From Leifsonia sp. NPDC080035 (GTDB lineage: Bacteria; Actinomycetota; Actinomycetes; Actinomycetales; Microbacteriaceae), in the NCBI RefSeq assembly GCF_040050925.1, contig NZ_CP157390.1, forward strand, positions 4,009,718 to 4,073,717: a stretch of 64,000 bases of DNA, read 5' to 3'. The notes under the pieces were generated by a model, which saw nothing but the letters and a program-made list of their open reading frames with translations, was not told where the DNA came from and did no database searches. The translations under genes were made by a program, and so were the position numbers. Positions 42,942 to 51,053 of the stretch are shown here, one piece after another. Position 1 is the first letter of the stretch; each line of letters opens with the position of its first letter.

Positions 42942-43795
42942 CCCGCCAGATCATCGACGCCGTCGTCGGCGCCGCGCTCGTCGAGGACGCGCCGTGGGGC
43001 GACCTGACCAGCGAGCTGCTGATCCCCGCCACCGCGTCCGCCACGGCCCGGCTGTCGGCGCGCGAGCCGGGCACGTTCGCGGGCGGCGACGTGTTCGCCG
43101 CCGCGATGACACTCACCGACCCGGCCATCCAGGTCTCGCTCGCCGTCGCCGACGGCGAGAGCTTCGAGGCCGGCGACACTCTCGCGACCGTGAGCGGTCC
43201 GGCGCGCTCGGTGCTGCAGGCGGAGCGCGTCGCGCTGAACTTCGTGCAGCGGATGAGCGGCATCGCCACCCTCACGGCCGCCTTCGTGCGCGAGGTCGAG
43301 CACACCTCCGCGCGCGTCGTCGACACCAGGAAGACGACGCCGGGCCTGCGCGCCTTCGAGCGGCACGCCGTGCGCTGCGGCGGCGGACGCAACCACCGCT
43401 ACTCGCTGTCCGACGCGGTGATGGCGAAGGACAACCACCTCGCGATCCTCACCCAGCAGTCCGGACTGTCGCTGACGGATGCACTGAAGCGGGTGCGGCG
43501 CGAGCTGTCGCACACCAGCCATCTCGAGGTGGAGGTGGACAGGATCGACCAGATCGAGCCCGTCCTCGCCGCCGGCGTCGACACGATCATGCTCGACAAC
43601 TTCGGCATCGAGGAGCTGCGCGAGGGCGTCGCCATCGTCGGCGGCCGCGCCATCGTGGAGGCGAGCGGGAACGTGAGTCTCTCGACGGTCCGCGACATCG
43701 CCGAGACCGGCGTCGACGTCATCTCGGCCGGTGCGCTCACGCACAGCGTCCGCTCGCTCGACCTCGGGCTGGATGTGGTGGTCGAGACGCCATGA
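42935..43795 (+). CDS. nadC: Nicotinate-nucleotide pyrophosphorylase (quinolinate phosphoribosyltransferase)
   Basis: 286 residues from ATG 42935, inside the last codons of nadB. The family features are NFVQRMSGIATLTA, DTRKTTPGLRAFERHAVRCGGGRNHR, and IMLDNFGIEELREGV with the final GALTHSVRSLDLGLDV. It converts quinolinate and PRPP to nicotinate mononucleotide. The stop overlaps the cysteine desulfurase start by 4 nt. Confidence 0.95.
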   Translation: MLTRQIIDAVVGAALVEDAPWGDLTSELLIPATASATARLSAREPGTFAGGDVFAAAMTLTDPAIQVSLAVADGESFEAGDTLATVSGPARSVLQAERVALNFVQRMSGIATLTAAFVREVEHTSARVVDTRKTTPGLRAFERHAVRCGGGRNHRYSLSDAVMAKDNHLAILTQQSGLSLTDALKRVRRELSHTSHLEVEVDRIDQIEPVLAAGVDTIMLDNFGIEELREGVAIVGGRAIVEASGNVSLSTVRDIAETGVDVISAGALTHSVRSLDLGLDVVVETP

Positions 43796-44934
43796 TCTAC
43801 CTGGACGCCGCCGCCACCTCCGCGGTCCGCCGCGAGGTGCTGGAGGCGATGTGGCCCTATCTGACGGGCGACTTCGGCAACCCGTCCAGCCACCACGCCG
43901 TCGGCGAGTCCGCCGCGCGTGCGCTCGCCGATGCGCGGGCCGTCGTGGCGTCCTGGCTCGGCTGCCGGGCGTCGGAGGTGGTCTTCACGTCGGGAGGCAC
44001 GGAGGCGGACAACCTCGCGATCAAGGGCGTCGCGCTGGCAACGCCGCGCGGCCGGCACATCGTGACGACGCCGATCGAGCACGAGGCGGTCCTCGCATCG
44101 GTGGAGTATCTGACCCGGCTGCACGGGTTCGAGGCGACAATGGTCCCCGTGGGCGAGGACGGCCGCGTCGACCCCGGTGCCTTCGCGGAGGCGCTGCGGC
44201 CGGACACGACCCTCGCGAGCGTCATGCTGGCGAACAACGAGGTGGGCACGATCCAGCCGGTGGCCGAGCTGGCCGCGCTTGCACACGAGCGGGGCATCCC
44301 GTTCCACACGGACGCGGTGCAGGCGGCGGGCTGGCTGCCGCTGGATGTGAAGGCGCTCGGGGTGGATGCGCTCAGCGTCTCCGGCCACAAGCTCGGCGCG
44401 CCCAAGGGCATCGGCGCACTGTTCGTGCGGGGGCGCATCCCGCTGGAGCCGGTCGTGCACGGCGGCGGTCAAGAGCGGGGACGCCGGTCGGGGACCGAGA
44501 ACGTGGCGGGGGCCGTCGCGCTCGCCGCGGCTGTGCGGCTCTCGTCGGCGGCGCAGGAGGCGAACGCGGCAGCGGGCCGCGAGGCCAGGGACGCGTTCGT
44601 CGCCGCCGTGCTGCGGGAGGCGCCAGGGGCGCGCCTGACCGGGCATCCCTCCGAACGGCTTCCTGCGTCCGCGTCGTTCGTCTTCCCCGGCACGAACGGG
44701 GAGGCGGTGCTGCTCGAGCTGGAGCGGCGGGGCGTCGTCTCCTCGAGCGGTTCGGCGTGCGCCGCAGGCAGCGAGGACGCCTCCCACGTGCTGCTCGCGC
44801 TCGGCTACCCGGAGGACCTGGCACGCACGGCCGTCCGGTTCTCCTGGTCGCCGGACGTGTCGGCCGCCGACCTCGCCGCCGTCGCACCCGCGGTCGCGGA
44901 CGCCGTGCGCGAGGTCGCCGCGCTCGGCCGCTGA
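43792..44934 (+). CDS. Cysteine desulfurase (NifS/IscS-like) of the nad operon
   Basis: 380 residues. The PLP lysine is Lys200 in SVSGHKLGAPKG and the active-site cysteine is Cys323 in SSGSACAAGSEDASHVL. YLDAAATSAVRREVL and GNPSSHHAVGESAA are the N-terminal NifS signatures. It removes sulfur from cysteine. Located as the last gene of nrtR-nadABC with ATGA overlap, it probably supplies sulfur for the 4Fe-4S cluster of NadA, as in other bacteria with nad-linked nifS genes. No other Fe-S assembly gene is nearby. Confidence 0.93.
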   Translation: MIYLDAAATSAVRREVLEAMWPYLTGDFGNPSSHHAVGESAARALADARAVVASWLGCRASEVVFTSGGTEADNLAIKGVALATPRGRHIVTTPIEHEAVLASVEYLTRLHGFEATMVPVGEDGRVDPGAFAEALRPDTTLASVMLANNEVGTIQPVAELAALAHERGIPFHTDAVQAAGWLPLDVKALGVDALSVSGHKLGAPKGIGALFVRGRIPLEPVVHGGGQERGRRSGTENVAGAVALAAAVRLSSAAQEANAAAGREARDAFVAAVLREAPGARLTGHPSERLPASASFVFPGTNGEAVLLELERRGVVSSSGSACAAGSEDASHVLLALGYPEDLARTAVRFSWSPDVSAADLAAVAPAVADAVREVAALGR

Positions 44935-45023
44935 CCGCCTGGCGATTACGCGGAGAGTGAACGGGCGCGATCGTTCACCCGCATGACACCCGCGATGTCG
45001 GCGGCCGCCGGTACTGTGAACCG

Positions 45024-46553
45024 GTGACTGAGAAGACCTCACCTGCGACCGACGCCCTGATCGACCCTGTGGCCGACCGCACGCCGGCCGGTGCGCCGGG
45101 CGGCGCGCCCGCGGCGGGGCCCTCCGACGCCGTCAGGATGTCGCGCCGCGACTCCCGCGTGATCTGGCTGCTGCTGGCGGCGACGTTCGTCGTGATCCTC
45201 AACGAGACGATCATGACGGTCGCCATCCCCAAGCTGATGGACGACCTGCACGTGGACGCGCTGGCCGCCCAGTGGCTGTCCACGGCCTTCATGCTGACGA
45301 TGGCCGTGGTCATCCCGATCACCGGGTTCCTGCTGCAGCGCTTCACGACGCGCGCTGTGTTCATCGCCGCCATGTCGCTGTTCTCGCTCGGGACGCTGGC
45401 CGCCGCCCTCGCCCCTGGCTTCCCCGTGCTGGTCGCCGCCCGTGTCGTCCAGGCCTCCGGCACCGCGATCATGCTGCCGCTGCTGATGACGACCCTGATG
45501 ACCCTCGTCCCGCCGGCCATGCGCGGACGGACGATGGGCAACGTGTCCATCGTCATCTCCGTCGCACCGGCGATCGGGCCGACGATCTCCGGCTTCATCC
45601 TCAATTACCTGGCCTGGCGCTGGATCTTCCTGATCGTGCTGCCGATCGCCCTGGTGATGCTCCTGATCGGGATGCGCTTCGTCGAGAACGTGACCGAGAC
45701 CCAGAAGTCGCGCATCGACGTCTTCTCCGTCGTGCTCTCGGCGTTCGGCTTCGGCGGCCTCGTGTACGGGCTGTCCGTCAGCGGCGAGTCCGGCGGATCG
45801 GGCGCGGTGCTGTGGATCTCGCTCGGCGTCGGCGTCGTCGCGCTCGCGGCGTTCATCCTCCGGCAGCTGCTGCTGCAGCGCACGAACAGGGCGCTGCTCG
45901 ACCTGCGCACGTTCCGCTCCCCCATCTTCACCGTGGCCATCGTGCTCATGGCGATCAGCACCGCGGCGATGTTCGGCGTGATCATCGTGCTGCCGCTCTA
46001 CCTGCAGCACGTGCTGCACCTGGACACGCTCGCCACCGGTCTGCTGCTGCTCCCGGGCGGCCTGGTGATGGGACTCGCCGCGCCGTTCGTCGGCCGGCTC
46101 TACGACCGGTTCGGGCCGCGCGTGCTCGTCGTGCCGGGCTCCATCCTGGTCAGCCTGGTGCTGTGGTCGCTCACGATGGTCACCGAGCACACCCCGGTCG
46201 GGATGGTGCTGGCCGCCCACGTGACGATGAGCCTCGGTCTCGCGCTGATGTTCACGCCGCTGTTCACCGCGGGGCTCGGCGCTGTCCCGCCGCACCTCTA
46301 CTCGCACGGCTCGGCGATCGTCGGCACCGTGCAGCAGGTCGGCGGCGCGGCGGGGACCGCACTGCTCGTCGCGGTGCTCACCCTGCAGACGAACGCGCTG
46401 CTGACAAGCGGCGCTTCGCTGGATGCGGCGACGGCCTCCGGCGTGCGCGTGGCGTTCCTCGCGGCGGCGATCATCTCGCTGTTCGCGGTGGTCGGCTCGT
46501 TCTTCCTCAGGAAGCCCGCCGACACCCTCCCCGAGGGCGCGTTCGCGCACTGA
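45024..46553 (+). CDS. MFS transporter, DHA2 (EmrB/QacA-like) drug exporter type
   Basis: 509 residues with 14 likely transmembrane helices. The DHA2 pattern is seen in FVVILNETIMTVAIPKLMDDL (helix 1) and WLSTAFMLTMAVVIPITGFL (helix 2). Motif C-like sequence (APAIGPTISGFIL) in helix 5 is typical of antiporters. It probably expels drugs or metabolites in exchange for protons; the substrate is unknown. The first 45 residues are a charged cytoplasmic tail. The start is GTG 45024. It stands as a separate unit, 89 bp after the desulfurase gene. Confidence 0.9.
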   Translation: MTEKTSPATDALIDPVADRTPAGAPGGAPAAGPSDAVRMSRRDSRVIWLLLAATFVVILNETIMTVAIPKLMDDLHVDALAAQWLSTAFMLTMAVVIPITGFLLQRFTTRAVFIAAMSLFSLGTLAAALAPGFPVLVAARVVQASGTAIMLPLLMTTLMTLVPPAMRGRTMGNVSIVISVAPAIGPTISGFILNYLAWRWIFLIVLPIALVMLLIGMRFVENVTETQKSRIDVFSVVLSAFGFGGLVYGLSVSGESGGSGAVLWISLGVGVVALAAFILRQLLLQRTNRALLDLRTFRSPIFTVAIVLMAISTAAMFGVIIVLPLYLQHVLHLDTLATGLLLLPGGLVMGLAAPFVGRLYDRFGPRVLVVPGSILVSLVLWSLTMVTEHTPVGMVLAAHVTMSLGLALMFTPLFTAGLGAVPPHLYSHGSAIVGTVQQVGGAAGTALLVAVLTLQTNALLTSGASLDAATASGVRVAFLAAAIISLFAVVGSFFLRKPADTLPEGAFAH

Positions 46554-46639
46554 CGCTTCCGCGTGGTCCGTCCCGACGCTAGCGCGGGCCGCGGGGCCGG
46601 TGGCACCATGGAGTCGCCCTCGGACGACAGGAGGCAGCC

Positions 46640-47209
46640 ATGTCCATCATCCACACACCCGACCCCGCCGAGGCGACAGGGCCGATCGCGGAGATCTATG
46701 CCAAGGACGAGCAGGACCTGGGCTATGTCGCCGACTACACCCGCGTGTTGAGCGCGAATCCGGAGGCGTACCTCGCCTGGGAGCAGCTGGTGAAGGCGAT
46801 CGTCGCCCAGCTCGGCGTCCGCCGGTACGAGCTGGTGACGCTCGCGGCGGCGCAGGGCGTCCACTCCGAGCACTGCCGCCTCGCCCACGGCAGGAAGACC
46901 CTGAAGGTGATCGACGAGCAGCAGCTGGAGCCGATCGCGCGCGACTACCGGGACGCCGGCCTCAGCGAGGCAGAGGTCGCGATGATGGAGTACGCCGAGC
47001 GCGTCAGCACCGAGTCCGCCTCGATGACCGAGGCCGACAGCCTGCGGCTGCGCGAGGTCGGCTTCACCGACAGGGAGATCGTGGACATCACCCTCGCCGC
47101 CGCCGCGCGCAACTACTTCAGCCGCGCCATCCAGGCGCTCGCCGTCCGGGTCGAGGTGCCGCCCGGGATCAGCGACCGGCTGCGCGGAGCGCTGCTGGCA
47201 CCGCTGTGA
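46640..47209 (+). CDS. Carboxymuconolactone decarboxylase/AhpD-like (peroxidase-related) protein
   Basis: 189 residues with the AhpD-type helical fold (RYELVTLAAAQGVHSEHCRLAHG, then AERVSTESASMTEADSLRLRE). AhpD-like enzymes have a C-x-x-C pair followed by H; here it reads S-E-H-C-R-L-A-H, so only the second cysteine remains. It may be a peroxidase-related protein with changed redox chemistry. The start is ATG 46640 with AGGAGGC upstream. Its stop overlaps the cupin gene (GTGA), so the two are coupled. Confidence 0.85.
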   Translation: MSIIHTPDPAEATGPIAEIYAKDEQDLGYVADYTRVLSANPEAYLAWEQLVKAIVAQLGVRRYELVTLAAAQGVHSEHCRLAHGRKTLKVIDEQQLEPIARDYRDAGLSEAEVAMMEYAERVSTESASMTEADSLRLREVGFTDREIVDITLAAAARNYFSRAIQALAVRVEVPPGISDRLRGALLAPL

Positions 47210-47547
47210 GCGCCGAGGAGGTCCCGCCGATCGATCGCGCGATCGTGCAGGACGTGATGCTGGCCAACCCGCGCCCAGTGGGCCGGATCCAGACCCGCCG
47301 CATCACGATGCAGCCGAACGTGCCCGGAGGGCTGCACCTGCACAACGGGCCCGTGGTCGGCTCGATCGAGCGCGGCTCCGCCGTGTACCAAGTCGAGGGC
47401 GGCCCCGAGCACGTCCTCGAGGTGGGCGACACCTTCTACGAGGAGGGCGCCCGGATCTCCCGCTTCGACGCGGGACCGGACGGGGTCGTCTTCCTCGCGC
47501 ACTTCCCGGTGGGCACGCACGAGGATCCGACCCTCACGATGCTGTAG
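47206..47547 (+). CDS. Cupin domain protein
   Basis: 113 residues from GTG 47206. It has a single cupin barrel with the metal-binding motif 1 GGLHLHNGPVVGSIERG (the usual second acid position is missing or displaced) and motif 2 EVGDTFYEEG. Cupins of this size bind a metal and a small ligand; the substrate is not evident. The GTGA overlap with the AhpD-like gene suggests that the two proteins are made together. DUF488 follows 11 bp downstream. Confidence 0.8.
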   Translation: MSAEEVPPIDRAIVQDVMLANPRPVGRIQTRRITMQPNVPGGLHLHNGPVVGSIERGSAVYQVEGGPEHVLEVGDTFYEEGARISRFDAGPDGVVFLAHFPVGTHEDPTLTML

Positions 47548-47558
47548 GAGGCCGCGGG

Positions 47559-47909
47559 ATGTACCGGGTCAAGCGGATCTACGACGATCCGGCCACGGAG
47601 GACGGCTTCCGCGTGCTGGTCGACCGGCTCTGGCCACGCGGCCTCAGCCGCGAGCGGGCACACATCGACCTGTGGCTGAAAGAGGTGGCTCCGTCCACCG
47701 AGCTGCGGCGCTGGTTCCATCACGAGGCTCCGCTGTTCGACGAGTTCACCGCGCGCTACGAGGCAGAGCTGGACGCGAACCCCACGGCGGTGGACCAGTT
47801 GCGCGAGCTCGGCAGGACGCATCCGGTCGTCACCCTGCTCGTGGGCGCGCGGGACCCGGAGCTGAACCAAGGGGTGGTGCTCGAGCGCTACCTCGAACAC
47901 CACCCCTGA
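47559..47909 (+). CDS. DUF488 family protein
   Basis: 116 residues covering the whole domain: VKRIYDDPATEDGFRVLVDRLWPRG at the N terminus, LRRWFHHE in the middle and VTLLVGARDPELNQ near the end. The family is widespread and uncharacterised. It is the third gene of the AhpD/cupin/DUF488 cluster; the start ATG 47559 lies 11 bp after the cupin stop. It is convergent with aceB, whose stop is 17 bp away. Confidence 0.9.
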   Translation: MYRVKRIYDDPATEDGFRVLVDRLWPRGLSRERAHIDLWLKEVAPSTELRRWFHHEAPLFDEFTARYEAELDANPTAVDQLRELGRTHPVVTLLVGARDPELNQGVVLERYLEHHP

Positions 47910-47926
47910 CGGGCGGGCGCCCCCGG

Positions 47927-49567
47927 TCAGACGGCCAGCGGCAGCTCCGCCTGCTCCCGATCCGGCTCGTCCACCAGGTAGCGGGCATAGGCCGGGATGG
48001 TCAGGAACGTCGGGAACTCGTCGGCGAGGGCGACCTCCCGCAGGATCTCCGCGGCGTCGGCGAACCGGTCGCCGCCGTCCGCGCCGATGCGGCGGGCGAG
48101 CTCCTCGTCGATCAGGCCGGAGACCAGCTCGCGGTCAACGGCCGTGCCCTGCTCGGTGACGACGCGGTTGTCGATCCACTGCCGCAGGAGCGAGCGGGAG
48201 ATCTCGGCGGTGGCCGCGTCCTCCATCAGCCCGTCGATGGCCACGGCGCCGGTGCCGCGCAGCCAGGCCTCGATGTAACGGAGCGCGACGGAGACGTTCG
48301 AGCGCACCCCGGCGTCGGTCACCGTGCCGCCCGCGCTCGTGACGTCGAGCAGGTCGTGCTCGGTCACGTGCACGTCGTCGCGCAGCCGGTCGAGCTGGTT
48401 CGGCCGCTCCCCCAGCACCGCGTCGAACTCCGCGAGGGCCGTGGGGATCAGGTCGGGATGCGCCACCCAGGTGCCGTCGAAGCCGTCGCCGGCCTCCCTG
48501 CGCTTGTCGTCCGCGACCTTCGCGAGCGCCCGTTCCGTCGCCTCCGGGTCGCGGCGGTTCGGGATGAACGCGCTCATCCCGCCGATCGCGTGCGCCCCCC
48601 GCTTGTGGCAGGTGGCGACGAGCAGCTCGGTGTATGCGCGCATGAACGGGACCGTCATCGTGATCCGGTCGCGATCGCCGAACGCGAAGCGGCGGCCGCG
48701 GCCGAGGAACGTCTTGATGATGGAGAAGATGTAGTCCCAGCGTCCCGCGTTCAGGCCGGCGCAGTGCTCGCGCAACTCGTAGAGGATCTCCTCCATCTCG
48801 AAGGCCGCCGGGATGGTCTCGATCAGCACGGTCGCGCGGATGGTGCCGACCGGCATCCCGATCCGCTGCTGGGCGAACACGAAGATGTCGTTCCAGAGCC
48901 GCGCCTCCAGGTGCGACTCCAGTTTCGGCAGGTAGAAGTACGGGCCGCGGCCGTTCTCCACCAGTTCCCGCGCGTTGTGCCAGAAGTAGAGGCCGAAGTC
49001 GGTGAGGGAGGCGCTGGCGGGCGCGCTCCGTCCGGCGCGGTCGGTGAAGGTGAGGTGCTTCTCCACCAGGTGCCAGCCGCGCGGGCGCATCACGATCGTG
49101 GGCGTCACCTCGTACGGCGTCGTCACGCGGTACTCCTTGCCCTCGGCGCTGGTGTGCTGCAGCTCTCCGCGGACCGCGGCGCGCAGGGTCGCCTGGCCGC
49201 CGACGACGTTCGCCCAGGTGGGGCTGGTCGCGTCCTCCTGATCGGCCAGCCAGACGCGAGCACCGGAGTTGAGCGCGTTGATCGCCATCTTCGGATCGGT
49301 CGGGCCGGTGATCTCGACGCGGCGATCCTCGAGCCCCGGGCCTGCGCCGGCGACGCGCCAGTCCGGGTCCTCGCGGACGGCGGCGGTGCTGCTGAGGAAG
49401 CGCGGGTCGCGGCCGTTGCCGGCCTCGGTGCGGCGCCGCTGCCGTTCGGCGAGCAGCTCCTGACGCCGGGCGGCGAACGCCTGGTGCAGGTGGTCGACGA
49501 AGGCGAGCGCCTCCGCGGTGAGGATGGCGTCGTGGCCGGGCGTGCGCGGCCCCGTGATCTCGATCAT
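47927..49567 (-). CDS. aceB: Malate synthase A
   Basis: 546 residues, the type A size. The signatures are FVDHLHQAFAARRQELLA, WRVAGAGPGLEDRRVEITG, RARGWHLVEKHL-type active-site Arg segment (MRPRGWHLVEKH), KLESHLEARLWNDIF and GRWDYIFSIIKTF with the catalytic Asp region. It condenses glyoxylate with acetyl-CoA to malate. The ATG at 49567 has AAAGGAC upstream, 34 bp after aceA, and the two genes form the glyoxylate shunt. Confidence 0.95.
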   Translation of the reverse strand: MIEITGPRTPGHDAILTAEALAFVDHLHQAFAARRQELLAERQRRRTEAGNGRDPRFLSSTAAVREDPDWRVAGAGPGLEDRRVEITGPTDPKMAINALNSGARVWLADQEDATSPTWANVVGGQATLRAAVRGELQHTSAEGKEYRVTTPYEVTPTIVMRPRGWHLVEKHLTFTDRAGRSAPASASLTDFGLYFWHNARELVENGRGPYFYLPKLESHLEARLWNDIFVFAQQRIGMPVGTIRATVLIETIPAAFEMEEILYELREHCAGLNAGRWDYIFSIIKTFLGRGRRFAFGDRDRITMTVPFMRAYTELLVATCHKRGAHAIGGMSAFIPNRRDPEATERALAKVADDKRREAGDGFDGTWVAHPDLIPTALAEFDAVLGERPNQLDRLRDDVHVTEHDLLDVTSAGGTVTDAGVRSNVSVALRYIEAWLRGTGAVAIDGLMEDAATAEISRSLLRQWIDNRVVTEQGTAVDRELVSGLIDEELARRIGADGGDRFADAAEILREVALADEFPTFLTIPAYARYLVDEPDREQAELPLAV

Positions 49568-49601
49568 GAGTCGTGTCCTTTCGTGTCCCGCGTGCGCGGT
49601 C

Positions 49602-50921
49602 TCAGAACTGGTGCTCTTCAGTGGATCCGACCAGGGCGAGCGTGGCGCTGGTGGGGTTGAGCGCGGTCGCGATGCGGTCGAAGTAGCCGGTGCCGACCTC
49701 CCGCTGATGGCGGGTGGCCGTGTAGCCGGAGGCCTCGGAGGCGAATTCCGCCTCCTGCAGGTCGACGTACGCGCTCATCTGACGGGATGCGTAGTCCCTG
49801 GCGAGCGTGAACATCGAGTAGTTGAGGGCGTGGAAGCCCGCGAGGGTGATGAACTGGAAGGCGTATCCCATCGCCGCGAGCTCGCGCTGGAACCGCGCGA
49901 TGGTCTCGTCGTCGAGGTGCTTCTTCCAGTTGAACGACGGCGAGCAGTTGTACGCCAGCTTCTTGCCGGGGAACCGCTCGTGCACCGCCTCGGCGAATCG
50001 GCGGGCCAGCTCCAGGTCGGGCTCGGCCGACTCCACCCAGAGCAGGTCGGCGTACGGGGCGTACGCGAGCCCGCGGGCGATCACCGGCTCGATGCCGTTC
50101 CGGACCTCGTAGAAGCCCTCAGCGGTGCGGGTGCCGGTCAGGAAGGCGCGGTCGCGCTCGTCGTGGTCGCTCGTGAGCAGCGTCGCCGCGAGCGCGTCGG
50201 TGCGGGCGATCACGATGGTCGGGACGCCCGCCACGTCCGCGGCGAGCCGAGCCGCGTTCAGGGTGCGGATGTGCTGGCCGGTCGGCACGAGCACCTTGCC
50301 GCCCATGTGGCCGCACTTCTTCTCGCTGGCCAGCTGGTCCTCCCAGTGCACGCCGGCGGCGCCCGCCTGGATCATCCCGTGCATGAGCTCGTAGGCGTTG
50401 AGCGGGCCACCGAAGCCGGCCTCGGCATCCGCGACGATCGGCGCCATCCAGTCGGAGATCGCGGCCTCGGTGCCCTCGACCTGGCCGGCGCGCAGCAGCG
50501 CGTTGTTGATGCGGCGGACGACGGCCGGCACCGAGTTCGCCGGGTACAGGCTCTGGTCGGGGTAGGTCTGGCCGGAGAGGTTCGCGTCCGCGGCGACCTG
50601 CCAGCCGGAGAGGTAGATGGCCTCCAGGCCCGCGCGGACCTGCTGCACGGCCTGGTTACCGGTGAGAGCACCGAGGGCGGCGACCCACTTCGCGTCCGGT
50701 CCCGAGCCCTCGCGCTGGATCAGCTCCCAGAGCTTCTCGGCGCCGCGGCGGGCGAGCGTCTGCTCCTCGCGCACCGGGCCGCGGAGCGCGACGACGTCCT
50801 CGGCCGTGTAGTCGCGGCGGATACCGGACCAGCGCGGGTCGGCATCCCACTCGAGCTGCAGCTCGGCGGCGGTCTGCACGGTGTCGCCTGGACGGGGTTC
50901 GGGGTGGGCTGCGGTCGTCAT
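49602..50921 (-). CDS. aceA: Isocitrate lyase
   Basis: 439 residues from ATG 50921, which is preceded by GGAGG at a proper distance. An ATG at 50933 would hide this Shine-Dalgarno inside the coding region. The catalytic loop is KKCGHMGGKV with Cys203; VHWEDQLASEKK, IVADAEAGFGG and YNCSPSFNWKKHL are also diagnostic. It splits isocitrate into succinate and glyoxylate. It is divergent from a RamB-like regulator gene, as in corynebacteria. Confidence 0.96.
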   Translation of the reverse strand: MTTAAHPEPRPGDTVQTAAELQLEWDADPRWSGIRRDYTAEDVVALRGPVREEQTLARRGAEKLWELIQREGSGPDAKWVAALGALTGNQAVQQVRAGLEAIYLSGWQVAADANLSGQTYPDQSLYPANSVPAVVRRINNALLRAGQVEGTEAAISDWMAPIVADAEAGFGGPLNAYELMHGMIQAGAAGVHWEDQLASEKKCGHMGGKVLVPTGQHIRTLNAARLAADVAGVPTIVIARTDALAATLLTSDHDERDRAFLTGTRTAEGFYEVRNGIEPVIARGLAYAPYADLLWVESAEPDLELARRFAEAVHERFPGKKLAYNCSPSFNWKKHLDDETIARFQRELAAMGYAFQFITLAGFHALNYSMFTLARDYASRQMSAYVDLQEAEFASEASGYTATRHQREVGTGYFDRIATALNPTSATLALVGSTEEHQF

Positions 50922-51000
50922 CGTGACCTCCATCGGTCGGATCGGTTGACACGATCCTGAGCCCGCCGCCCGCACCGCGGATCGGATTCGGCGACAGAAA

Positions 51001-51030
51001 TTGCCGCGTTCTTCTGTTTGCCAGAACTTC
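51001..51030. promoter_or_regulatory. Candidate operator between aceA and the RamB-like gene
   Basis: Two similar segments, TTGCCGCGTTCTTC (51001-51014) and TTGCCAGAACTTC (51018-51030), start 17 bp apart in the 132-bp gap between the divergent start codons. They recall RamB sites of corynebacteria (TTTGCAAAGTTT type) in order but not exactly. Autoregulation and control of aceA by the adjacent protein are inferred. Confidence 0.4.
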
Positions 51031-51053
51031 GGGCGGGTGTCACGATTGCCACC

